64,000 bases of DNA from Sporosarcina sp. P2 (GTDB lineage: Bacteria; Bacillota; Bacilli; Bacillales_A; Planococcaceae). The translations under genes and the position numbers were made by a program. Below the pieces are notes generated by a model, which was not told the origin of the DNA, made no database searches, and saw only the letters and a list, made by a program, of their open reading frames with translations. The stretch is from contig NZ_PDYY01000016.1 of the NCBI RefSeq assembly GCF_002743255.1, positions 17,781-81,780 of the forward strand, in the 5' to 3' direction. Numbering within the stretch: the stretch's first letter is position 1; the number at the start of each line of letters is the position of its first letter. Positions 29,812 through 38,106 of the stretch are shown piece by piece.

Positions 29812-31279
29812 GATCTTGCACCTTCCCTCGTGGAATTCGTAAAATCAACAATAAGCTGATGACTGCAAATACGGCAATCGCAATATACACCCCATGCAAC
29901 GAACTATCCAAACCATTTTGTAAACTGATTAGCTCTTGTGATGCAATCATCGAACGACCATCTTCGGTTAACAATGTATTTACATCATCAATCGTGTAGG
30001 GCAATTTTTCTTTGGCAAAATAGGTAATGAGTGTAGCGTTCAAAATGGCACCAAACACAGCAGCACCAATCGTATTGCCAAAATTCTTCATGAACATATT
30101 AGCTGCGGTAGCCGAACCTCTTTGTACGCGCGGCACAGCTCCTTGAATCGTCACAATAAAGGATGTATTGGTCAGCCCCATTCCGACACCTATGAAGAAA
30201 CTTGAACACCCTGCCCATACCGGCCCTAGCGTCGCGTTCATGAAGACAAACATCATGGTGCCAATCACAAGGGACACACCACCTGCAAACGATACGAGAA
30301 ATGGACCGAATCGTATGAGTAAGTGCCCTGCCAACGAGGAAGCTAAAGGCCAACCAATTGACATGGCAGTTAATGTGAAACCTGCTATGATCGCTGGTTG
30401 TTCCATGACTCCAGATACGTAAGTAGGTAAATAAGAAGAAACCCCTATTAAAATAACTCCAGTAGTCAACGAGACGAGATTCGCATATAAAATAACGGGG
30501 TTTTTCCATATGCCAAAAGAAATAAGTGGATCTTTCGCCAACTTTTCTTGTCTAAAAAATAACCAAAATGAAATCCCTGAAACTACGATCAATGCTATAC
30601 CGAAAGCTGAAAGACGTCCAAATCCTTGACCTCCCTCTACTAGCCAGATTAAGATGGTCGCCAAAGCAGATGTTAGAAAAAAAGCACCTTTGTAATCTAC
30701 AGAAGCTTTTTGTGTTTCTTTTGGTTCATATAAAAAGAAATAAATGACACCCATTGAAAGTAATCCGAGCGGTACGTTCACCCAAAATATATATTGCCAG
30801 CTTACGTACTGTACAAGGAATCCGCCAATGACAGGGCCCGAAACTGCAGAAACGCCCCACACACTCGACAAATACCCCTGTATTTTCGCACGTTCTTCCG
30901 TTGAATAAATATCGCCAATAATTGTAGTCGCAATTGGCATAACAGCTCCTGCTCCCAAACCTTGTATGAGACGATAGACAATTAATTGCTCCATTGTGAT
31001 GGCAAATCCACAAAGTATGGAACCAATTAAAAAAATGGTTAAGCCCATAAAAAAAATCGGTTTTCGACCAAATAAATCGGCTAACTTTCCATAAATCAAG
31101 ACCGTCACGGTACTCATTAATAAATAAGATGAGAATATCCAACTATATCGTGAAAATCCACCTAATTCGGAAGCGATCGTCGGCATGGCAGTGGTAACAA
31201 TAGTCGCTTCAACTGCTCCCACAAACATAGCGAGCATAACAGCAGCAAGTACAAAGGGCCGATTAGTTTCTTTACGCAC
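29798..31279 (-). CDS. MFS exporter, 14-helix DHA2 type (EmrB/QacA family)
   Basis: A 493-aa protein with about 14 helices, the motif G-K-L-A-D-L-F-G-R-K and an R-L-I-Q-G-L-G-A-G-A motif. It begins with a hydrophilic segment and M-F-V-G-A-V-E-A-T-I in helix 1. Such proteins export drugs or lipophilic compounds with proton antiport. It is translationally coupled to ccpC by overlap, an unusual partner. Confidence 0.85.
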   Translation of the reverse strand: MRKETNRPFVLAAVMLAMFVGAVEATIVTTAMPTIASELGGFSRYSWIFSSYLLMSTVTVLIYGKLADLFGRKPIFFMGLTIFLIGSILCGFAITMEQLIVYRLIQGLGAGAVMPIATTIIGDIYSTEERAKIQGYLSSVWGVSAVSGPVIGGFLVQYVSWQYIFWVNVPLGLLSMGVIYFFLYEPKETQKASVDYKGAFFLTSALATILIWLVEGGQGFGRLSAFGIALIVVSGISFWLFFRQEKLAKDPLISFGIWKNPVILYANLVSLTTGVILIGVSSYLPTYVSGVMEQPAIIAGFTLTAMSIGWPLASSLAGHLLIRFGPFLVSFAGGVSLVIGTMMFVFMNATLGPVWAGCSSFFIGVGMGLTNTSFIVTIQGAVPRVQRGSATAANMFMKNFGNTIGAAVFGAILNATLITYFAKEKLPYTIDDVNTLLTEDGRSMIASQELISLQNGLDSSLHGVYIAIAVFAVISLLLILRIPRGKVQDHVNN

Positions 31280-31378
31280 AGCTATTTCAACTCCATCTAT
31301 TAGAAAAAGACCCCTTTATCGGAGTCCTCTTATATTTTACCGATATATTCGCTTCACTGTTTTATCTACATCCATACA

Positions 31379-31816
31379 TTATACATTGTAAATATATTTT
31401 TTAAACTCTTTCATAATCACACGTCGTGTAATAATACCTGCAAATGTTCCATCCTCTTCTGTAACGCAGAGAAATGGATGATCAATCAATAGATCGACAG
31501 CACGTTGAAAACGGTCATTAACACGAATCGTTGGTAGATTCGTATCCATAATTTCATCTACTTTTATATCTTCTAATCTCTCATATTCAATGCGTTCCAT
31601 GCCCAAAATGGAATCTGTAATCATCCCAATCCCAAGGAGCCCTTTCAAATGATACTGATTATCCAGTACAGGGATCGCGGAATAGCCAGTCTTCGTCAAA
31701 ACAAGTAGCGCATGCTCTGCGTTATTGCCAATTTGCACGTGAGCAACTTTTTCCGAAGAAATAATTTGGTCTACGATGGGTGCGGTAAGAAAATCTTTAT
31801 TGTTTATAGAAACCAT
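31379..31816 (-). CDS. darB: CBS-domain c-di-AMP-binding protein DarB/CbpB
   Basis: A 145-aa protein built of two CBS repeats (about 5-70 and 80-140), the size of B. subtilis YkuL/DarB, which binds c-di-AMP and in the apo form interacts with Rel and PycA. Sequence features G-Y-S-A-I-P-V-L-D and G-I-I-T-R-R support this. pycA is also in this window. ATG at 31816 follows AAGGAG; a 12-codon longer frame has no site. Confidence 0.88.
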   Translation of the reverse strand: MVSINNKDFLTAPIVDQIISSEKVAHVQIGNNAEHALLVLTKTGYSAIPVLDNQYHLKGLLGIGMITDSILGMERIEYERLEDIKVDEIMDTNLPTIRVNDRFQRAVDLLIDHPFLCVTEEDGTFAGIITRRVIMKEFKKYIYNV

Positions 31817-31935
31817 AGGTGATCGCTCCTTCTGTTCTTCATCTACATACATTTACCTAAAAGTCCGTTCACTGCTTCCCATCCATCATACCACAAAAAT
31901 CCATCTCTCACCTCAAAAGAAAGCGGATTCACAAA

Positions 31936-31966
31936 ACAAAAAACCTCTTTCTTTAATAGAAAGAGG
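31936..31966 (-). terminator. Terminator overlapping the end of the small membrane gene
   Basis: CCTCTTTC (31944-31951) pairs with GAAAGAGG (31959-31966). The minus strand T-run covers 31936-31943. The stop codon (31953-31955) lies in the loop. Confidence 0.85.
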
Positions 31967-32186
31967 CCCAGTAATAAAAAATGATGATAAAGATAAAAAC
32001 TGAAGCGATAATGATAATCCACAGTAATGGATTCATTGTAAATGGATGCTTCGCTACAACATTCGGTATACGATCCTTTTCATTTAACTGGAATGCACGA
32101 CTCATTTTTCCTACTCCAGCTATTCCGATCCCTAGCATAATGACGGTTACAAACACCATAGGCCACAACCAAATATCCCACATCAT
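31953..32186 (-). CDS. Small membrane protein, two predicted helices
   Basis: A 77-aa protein with a hydrophobic helix near 8-25, a charged middle (M-S-R-A-F-Q-L-N-E-K-D-R) and a second long helix near the C-terminus. ATG at 32186 follows AAGGAGGGAG; the upstream extension is rejected. Family not recognised. Its last codons form the left arm of its own terminator. Confidence 0.75.
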   Translation of the reverse strand: MMWDIWLWPMVFVTVIMLGIGIAGVGKMSRAFQLNEKDRIPNVVAKHPFTMNPLLWIIIIASVFIFIIIFYYWASFY

Positions 32187-32337
32187 AACTCCCTCCTTTT
32201 CGCACATACTATATGAAAGAGCATGTGCAATAAGTGAGTAAGTATGCATACCTAACATTCAATAAATCATTCGCAATTTGTTCGTTTGGATTCTTTAGAC
32301 GACATATATTAAGAAGCTCCTATGATTTGCTTATATT

Positions 32338-33207
32338 TCACTCTATATACTTTTTAATCAAAACTTGTGTTCCTTTTTCCCCATAACCTTTAGCGAGTAA
32401 TTCCGTATACATATCGCGAGCTAGCTGTAATCCTGGCAATTTCAGATTCATTCTTTCTGTTTCCTGTAAGGCAATATTTAAATCCTTTACAAAATGTTTT
32501 ACATAAAATCCTGGTTCATAATTCTCGTTAATAATTCGGGGACCCAGATCTGATAAACTAAAGGAATTCGCTGCACCCGAAGTGACGGATTGTAACATGG
32601 TGTCCGGATCAAGACCTGACTTCATAGCGTATGCAATCGCTTCGCATGCTCCTATCATATTTCCAGCGACAGTAATTTGATTGCACATTTTGGCGTGTTG
32701 CCCAGCTCCCGCTTGTCCTTGATAGACAATTTGTTTGCCGAAAACAGACATAACTGGTAACAGCTTTTCAAATAAATCTTTTTGACCCCCACACATGATA
32801 GAAAGTGTGCCATTTTGAGCGCCTATATCTCCACCAGATACAGGTGCATCAAGTGCATTCATTTGTAGTGATGCAGCCTTTTCTGCAATGGCAACGGCTA
32901 GCTCTGGGCTTGAAGTTGTCATATCCACTACAGTCTGAGAAGGGCGACTGTTTGCAAATATACCTTGACGGGAAAAATACACTTCCTCCACGTCGGCTGG
33001 CATGCCAATCATCGTGAAAATAATGTCCGCATCTTTAATAGCTTCAGCCACGTGATCAGCCCATTTAGCTCCTAAAGCCATCAATGGTTCCGCCTTTGTT
33101 TTCGTTCTAGTGTATACGGTTACTTCATAAGATGCGTTAAGCAAATGCTTAATAATACTAGAACCCATCACACCTGTACCAATAAATGAAATTTTTTCTT
33201 TTTGCAT
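32338..33207 (-). CDS. ykwC: NAD-binding beta-hydroxyacid dehydrogenase (YkwC-like)
   Basis: A 289-aa member of the 3-hydroxyisobutyrate/6-phosphogluconate dehydrogenase family. The Rossmann motif is F-I-G-T-G-V-M-G-S; substrate motif D-A-P-V-S-G-G-D-I-G-A is present and the catalytic lysine in A-K-M-C-N-Q. Exact substrate unknown. The ATG at 33207 follows GAGGAGTG. Confidence 0.88.
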   Translation of the reverse strand: MQKEKISFIGTGVMGSSIIKHLLNASYEVTVYTRTKTKAEPLMALGAKWADHVAEAIKDADIIFTMIGMPADVEEVYFSRQGIFANSRPSQTVVDMTTSSPELAVAIAEKAASLQMNALDAPVSGGDIGAQNGTLSIMCGGQKDLFEKLLPVMSVFGKQIVYQGQAGAGQHAKMCNQITVAGNMIGACEAIAYAMKSGLDPDTMLQSVTSGAANSFSLSDLGPRIINENYEPGFYVKHFVKDLNIALQETERMNLKLPGLQLARDMYTELLAKGYGEKGTQVLIKKYIE

Positions 33208-33280
33208 ATTCCCACTCCTCATGATATATGTTTATGTCCATCGTACAGAAGTTCAAATATTTTTACAATTGAGCAGACAT

Positions 33281-33310
33281 AAAAAAGAGGACCAATACAA
33301 GATTGGTCCA
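33281..33310 (-). terminator. Terminator of the Spo0E-like gene
   Basis: GGACCAAT (33289-33296) pairs with ATTGGTCC (33302-33309). The minus-strand T-run follows at 33281-33286. Confidence 0.85.
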
Positions 33311-33395
33311 CAAAAGGGGGAAATGAGAATGTTGCTGTGTTCATTTATATTGTTCCCACTTTTATTTTAAGTTAAACATTCAATTTGGTATTAAT

Positions 33396-33554
33396 TCAAG
33401 GTGATTGTGTTTCTTTTTTCTCGTTGAATTCATTAATCAATACATCTAATTTACGACTAAGTTCAATGGTGTCCTCAGCGTTCATACCATATTTTTCTGC
33501 GACTTGGATTAGTTGTTTTCTTACACGTTCAATTTCTACATTGCATTTATGCAC
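33396..33554 (-). CDS. Spo0E-family aspartyl phosphatase
   Basis: A 52-aa protein too short for a usual ORF cut-off. It fits Spo0E-like phosphatases: E-I-E-R-V-R-K-Q-L near the start, K-Y-G-M-N, and the signature S-x-x-L-D (S-R-K-L-D) in a helix. These proteins dephosphorylate Spo0A~P and so oppose sporulation. GTG at 33554 has GGAAGG ten bases upstream; GTG at 33563 is too close to it. A terminator follows. Confidence 0.75.
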   Translation of the reverse strand: MHKCNVEIERVRKQLIQVAEKYGMNAEDTIELSRKLDVLINEFNEKKETQSP

Positions 33555-33791
33555 TAGTTGCACACCTTCCGTCTATAATTACTCTATTCTTTAATATACC
33601 AACAATTTAATTTTATTAAACCGAAATAGCATCGACATTTTACGACATTATTTACATATGTATATTTTCTTGATTTCTAGAAATAAGACTTTACGTTTTG
33701 AAGATTATAAGGCAAACTATAAAGGAATTCCCAATAGTATGATTCATTGTTTCGCTTAAAGTACATGATGATTGAAGAAAGGATGGTTAGA

Positions 33792-34022
33792 ATGACGATT
33801 GCAGAAATAGGTGATATTATAGAATTCAAGGAAGGCTTACAAGGAATTGTGGAAAAAGTGAACGAAAACTCTGTAATTGTAGACTTAACGTATATGAAAG
33901 ACTTCGATGAATCGGTCATGCAGGAGAAAACAGTCATCAATCATAAACGTTATATCATTTTGAGTAGTAGTTCGCAAGAAGGAAACATTCCTCGCTGTGA
34001 TCCGTCCAATAGAATAGAATAG
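33792..34022 (+). CDS. YkvS-like protein (DUF2187)
   Basis: A 76-aa protein with I-G-D-I-I-E-F-K-E-G-L-Q-G-I-V-E-K-V and N-S-V-I-V-D-L-T-Y-M, the DUF2187 pattern seen in YkvS. Small beta-rich fold, function unknown. ATG at 33792 has GAAAGGATGG upstream. The C-terminal tail after Y-I-I-L is longer than usual. It precedes a lipoprotein gene on the same strand. Confidence 0.75.
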   Translation: MTIAEIGDIIEFKEGLQGIVEKVNENSVIVDLTYMKDFDESVMQEKTVINHKRYIILSSSSQEGNIPRCDPSNRIE

Positions 34023-34043
34023 TATAAGAAGGAGTGGTACCAT

Positions 34044-34691
34044 ATGAACAACAAATGGCGTATTATTTTCACTTCACTGACAGCCTCTATCATGCTTGCT
34101 GCATGCGGAACATCTGATGCAGATCCGGAAAAGGATACAACAGGTAATGCTATCGAAGAACCTGCTGCTCCCGTAACGGATGTGGAAGATAGCACTTCTT
34201 CCAACAATGAAGCAAAAAATGAAACAGACACTGAAGTAGGAACAGACGACAATGCAATGAAAAATGCTGTGGAAACAACTAGCGATGAACAAGATTACTC
34301 GATGAAGGTACTCCCTGGATATAAACTTACAAGTGAAGAACCAGGCAGAGATAGTCTATATCTGGAAGAAGACGGCGAAATATTCATGCGAATCGAAACT
34401 ATGCCTAAAGATGAGGAATCCTATACTTTTGATGAGCTCTATGAAAATATGGAAGAATTGTTGACGGCTTCAAGTAACAGTGGAACACCTGTTGAGATCA
34501 CAGAGCAAACAGATCTTCCACAAGCTGATGATATTCTGTCTGTTAAAGGTGCAGTAGTAGATTCTTCTGAAGGTTATTTTACAGGCTATGTCATCGAACG
34601 TGAAGACAAGTTAATTCGTGTAACTATTTACGCTCAAGAAGACAACGAACATATAACAGACTTTAAGAATATGGCAGCTACAATCAAGTGA
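34044..34691 (+). CDS. Lipoprotein, function unknown
   Basis: A 215-aa protein with a short basic start, hydrophobic segment and lipobox M-L-A-A-C (Cys near 21). The mature N-terminus is Asp/Glu/Thr-rich and low in complexity (about 25-90), likely an unstructured spacer, followed by a globular domain (about 95-215). No family recognised. GAAGGAGTGG precedes the ATG. Confidence 0.85.
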   Translation: MNNKWRIIFTSLTASIMLAACGTSDADPEKDTTGNAIEEPAAPVTDVEDSTSSNNEAKNETDTEVGTDDNAMKNAVETTSDEQDYSMKVLPGYKLTSEEPGRDSLYLEEDGEIFMRIETMPKDEESYTFDELYENMEELLTASSNSGTPVEITEQTDLPQADDILSVKGAVVDSSEGYFTGYVIEREDKLIRVTIYAQEDNEHITDFKNMAATIK

Positions 34692-34698
34692 ATATATC

Positions 34699-34743
34699 CA
34701 TATAGAAAAGGCCTATCCTTTTAGGATTGGCCTTTTCTATATG
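34699..34743 (+). terminator. Terminator between lipoprotein and histidine kinase genes
   Basis: Long inverted repeat ATATAGAAAAGGCC..GGCCTTTTCTATAT, usable in both directions. Confidence 0.85.
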
Positions 34744-34761
34744 GACTTTCAATGATTCTGA

Positions 34762-36123
34762 TCACGATACGAAAATTTGTGGGAAAGATAAATGGAAAAC
34801 TGTTCCTTTACCGACCTTACTAGTAACGGATATAGATCCACCATACTCTTGAACGGTTTTCTTAACAAATGGAAGTCCCAAACCAGTTCCTCCCGGTTTG
34901 TTTGTAATAAATGGCAAGAATAAATTTTCAAGCATCTCTTTTTCCATTCCACTCCCTGTGTCGGATATAAAGATATCTACATTCTGCTGATCACCTTCGC
35001 TTATCAAGACAGACAACGTATCATTTGTACTCATCGCTTCCATTGCATTTTTAAGAAGATTAATGAATACTTGTTTAATACGGTTAGGATTGGCTTTAAT
35101 TAATAATGACCCGGTAGCATTAAATTCATTTACTAAATGAATTTGATCCAACAATGCTTTAGGGCGAAGCAATATAAGTACGTCTTCTATTAAAACGGAT
35201 AATGAAAATACAGTGATTTCGTCAACAGTTGGTTTTGATAGTGCGAGCATTTCGTTCATACGTTTGACTTCATCTTGAATTACGTTTACATACATTTGTG
35301 CATTTCCAGTTACTTCGTGTTCCAGTAGTTGAAGAAACCCTTGTAATGTTGTCATCGGATTGCGTACTTCATGTGCAATGCTTGCAGCAATTTCTCCAGT
35401 TGTGCTTAATTGATCGGAGTGTGCTAGTTGCTCAAATAGACGTTCTTGTTCAGTAATATCTACAATTCGTAAAATGAACATTTGTGTTTTACAATCCAGT
35501 TTCAAACTAACGTCTTGGTAACGCTGTATTTCCTTAAATGTGTAAGACATTTTCACTGTCGAAGATCCTTGTGTTAGAGCTTTTAAAATATATTCTTCAA
35601 AAGAAAAAGAAGAGGTTGGAACCATTAAATTAAAAAGATCTTGTAGATGTAACAGTTCACTAGAATTTTGATCTGGGAATATTTCTGAAAATAAATCATT
35701 GGTTGAAATGATATACCCAGATTCATTCACTAGCGCCATTGGTATAGTCGCCGTTAAATAGGCACTTTCATAAAGTTGATGCAATTTATGATTTTGTTCA
35801 CCTATTTTTATTGTTAAAAGCGCCCTACCGTTATATTGTTGGTATATAATATAACAAGGTTCACGATTGTTATTCGGCATAATTAGATGACCAGTCAATA
35901 CAGTTTGATCGGCTGTTGTTTCTGTTTTCAACAGAAACAAACGCTTCTCTATTTGTTCCAACAAACTATGATCAAATATTTCAGATATATGGTGTGGTAT
36001 GAAATCTTTAGGCATGAGTAATTTAACAGCTTCCGTCATATTAAGTATATCGCCCTCTTCATCTAAGACGATTTTAAAAAGTGAACTTTCTAGATAACGA
36101 TTGATATCTAGTGTGTTTAACAC
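34762..36123 (-). CDS. Soluble PAS histidine kinase, sporulation-kinase type
   Basis: A 453-aa cytosolic kinase with no membrane helix. PAS-like regions precede a dimerisation helix with H-E-V-R-N-P-M-T-T-L-Q-G-F-L (phospho-His) and an ATPase domain (D-T-G-S-G-M, G-G-T-G-L-G-L-P-F-V). The H-box resembles KinA/KinE-type kinases that feed the Spo0F-Spo0B phosphorelay. GTG at 36123 with GGGGGG eight bases upstream is preferred over a longer TTG frame. It sits 1.2 kb from the Spo0E-like gene. Confidence 0.82.
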   Translation of the reverse strand: MLNTLDINRYLESSLFKIVLDEEGDILNMTEAVKLLMPKDFIPHHISEIFDHSLLEQIEKRLFLLKTETTADQTVLTGHLIMPNNNREPCYIIYQQYNGRALLTIKIGEQNHKLHQLYESAYLTATIPMALVNESGYIISTNDLFSEIFPDQNSSELLHLQDLFNLMVPTSSFSFEEYILKALTQGSSTVKMSYTFKEIQRYQDVSLKLDCKTQMFILRIVDITEQERLFEQLAHSDQLSTTGEIAASIAHEVRNPMTTLQGFLQLLEHEVTGNAQMYVNVIQDEVKRMNEMLALSKPTVDEITVFSLSVLIEDVLILLRPKALLDQIHLVNEFNATGSLLIKANPNRIKQVFINLLKNAMEAMSTNDTLSVLISEGDQQNVDIFISDTGSGMEKEMLENLFLPFITNKPGGTGLGLPFVKKTVQEYGGSISVTSKVGKGTVFHLSFPQIFVS

Positions 36124-36302
36124 TGTAGCAGTCCCCCCATAAAGTAGCAACTATCAATTACTTACTTGTAATTTTTTTCTCGTTTGGAAGTAAATTCTGA
36201 TTGATTCTTATTATGCCATAATGACGTACTTGTTCACATAGGCTTATAGTCTATTTTGTTATTTTCAACTACTTATATTATTTTGAGATTAGGAGTTTTG
36301 TC

Positions 36303-38057
36303 ATGAGCATCATTTTATCTACATTAAACGCTAAATATATACATACCAATATTGCAATTCGCTATTTGAAAGCTTATGCAGCACCTGAATTTCATTGTGA
36401 ACTAGCTGAATTTACCATTCATGATCCAACGCTCTCTATCGTTTCGGAGCTATATCAACATTCTCCAGACGTCGTAGGTTTTAGCGTATATATTTGGAAT
36501 ATAGAAGAAACTATAAAAGTAATTCGTATGCTGAAACTGACAAGTCCTAAAACCGTTATAGTTTGTGGTGGACCTGAAGTAACGTATGACTATGATCAGT
36601 GGTTAAAAAGAGTACCGGAAATTGATATTATTGCGATAGGAGAAGGCGAAAAGACGTTTAAGGATATACTTCGAGCAGTCGATGGACAAACTGATCTTTC
36701 TTCTGTACAGGGTATTGCCTATCGTACAGAAGGAAAATTAAAGATTACAGCTCCAGGTCCTAAATTGGATCTTCGAGAACTGCCCTCCCCTTTTCGTTTT
36801 CCGGAGGATATTCCGCATCTTACAAATCGTGTAATGTATATCGAAACAAGTCGCGGCTGTCCATTCTCTTGTCAATTCTGCCTTTCTTCAATCGAAGTGG
36901 GTGTTCGATACTTTAATCGAGAGGCCATAAAAGAAGACATTCGCTACTTGATGCAACATGGCGCAAAAACGATTAAATTTGTCGATCGTACATTCAATAT
37001 TAGTAGAAGTTATGCAATGGAAATGTTCCAGTTTCTTATAGATGAACATTTGCCTGGAACCGTCTTTCAATTCGAGATCACCGGTGATATCATGCGACCA
37101 GAAGTGATTCAGTTTTTAAATGACAATGCACCCAAAGGCCTATTTAGATTTGAAATTGGTGTCCAATCTACCAATGACCTAACCAATGAATTGGTTAAAA
37201 GAAGACAAAATTTCACTAAGTTATCGCGAACGGTCACTATGGTAAAAGAAGGTGGAAAAATTGCTCAGCACCTTGATTTGATTGCTGGACTTCCTGAAGA
37301 AGATTATGCATCTTTCCGTGATACGTTCAACGAAGTGTTTGCTTTACGACCTGAAGAATTACAGTTAGGCTTTTTGAAGCTACTACGCGGAACCGGTTTA
37401 CGTATCCAGGCAGAGCAATATGGTTATCGTTACATCGACACCGCCCCTTATGAAATTGTATCAAATAATGTCCTGTCCTTTGATGATATGCTGAAGATTA
37501 AACAAACAGAAGACATTCTCGAGAAATATTGGAATTCAGGTCGATTTATACACTCTATGGAGTATATTGTCACAGAATTGGTCGATACACCATTTGACTT
37601 CTTCCAATTATTCGGAGCATTTTGGGAGAAGCAAGGTTGGTCACGAATCGGTCATCAGTTCGAAGACTTATTCACTCGCTTGGAACGCTTCCTAGAAGAA
37701 GTATTGAAAATCGATACTTCTATAGCAGAAAGTCTATTGAAGATGGACTATTTACTTCATCAAAAGTTTTTGCCGAGAAAGATCTGGTGGAATTCTGGTG
37801 TGCCTGAAGAAGAGTTAAAAGAGGTCTATCAATTACTCTTACGTTCCCCACATTTGCTTGGTGATACGTTTGAGTCAATGGATTACACTGAACGAACGAT
37901 TCGAAAGCAAGTTTTCATCACAAAGACCTCTGCTAAATTAAAAGAAGATCTATCCGTAATAAAAGATCCCGGTTATCTGATTGTCCAATACACACCAGGT
38001 AAAGAAGCACAGCACTACCATCTGTCTGAACAAGCACTAGACACCGTTTATCTATAA
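36303..38057 (+). CDS. B12-binding-domain radical SAM protein (DUF4080)
   Basis: A 584-aa protein: N-terminal Rossmann-like B12-type domain (about 1-130), radical SAM domain with C-x3-C-x2-C at Cys186/190/193 in R-G-C-P-F-S-C-Q-F-C, and a C-terminal DUF4080 domain. The canonical D-x-H-x-x-G cobalamin-ligand motif is not visible, so B12 may bind base-off or not at all. Substrate unknown. AGGAG precedes the ATG. Single-gene unit, divergent from the kinase. Confidence 0.88.
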   Translation: MSIILSTLNAKYIHTNIAIRYLKAYAAPEFHCELAEFTIHDPTLSIVSELYQHSPDVVGFSVYIWNIEETIKVIRMLKLTSPKTVIVCGGPEVTYDYDQWLKRVPEIDIIAIGEGEKTFKDILRAVDGQTDLSSVQGIAYRTEGKLKITAPGPKLDLRELPSPFRFPEDIPHLTNRVMYIETSRGCPFSCQFCLSSIEVGVRYFNREAIKEDIRYLMQHGAKTIKFVDRTFNISRSYAMEMFQFLIDEHLPGTVFQFEITGDIMRPEVIQFLNDNAPKGLFRFEIGVQSTNDLTNELVKRRQNFTKLSRTVTMVKEGGKIAQHLDLIAGLPEEDYASFRDTFNEVFALRPEELQLGFLKLLRGTGLRIQAEQYGYRYIDTAPYEIVSNNVLSFDDMLKIKQTEDILEKYWNSGRFIHSMEYIVTELVDTPFDFFQLFGAFWEKQGWSRIGHQFEDLFTRLERFLEEVLKIDTSIAESLLKMDYLLHQKFLPRKIWWNSGVPEEELKEVYQLLLRSPHLLGDTFESMDYTERTIRKQVFITKTSAKLKEDLSVIKDPGYLIVQYTPGKEAQHYHLSEQALDTVYL

Positions 38058-38097
38058 TAAAACCGCAGCATGCGAACATTCGCTTGCTGCGGTTTTA
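38058..38097 (+). terminator. Terminator after the radical SAM gene
   Basis: AAAACCGCAGCA..TGCTGCGGTTTT stem, usable in both directions, lies between convergent genes. Confidence 0.9.
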
Positions 38098-38106
38098 TAT
38101 TTCCTA

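Noticed and set aside
33320..33370. 13-codon hydrophobic ORF on the plus strand after GGGGG
   Set aside because: Too short to support, with no promoter; probably chance in AT-rich sequence.
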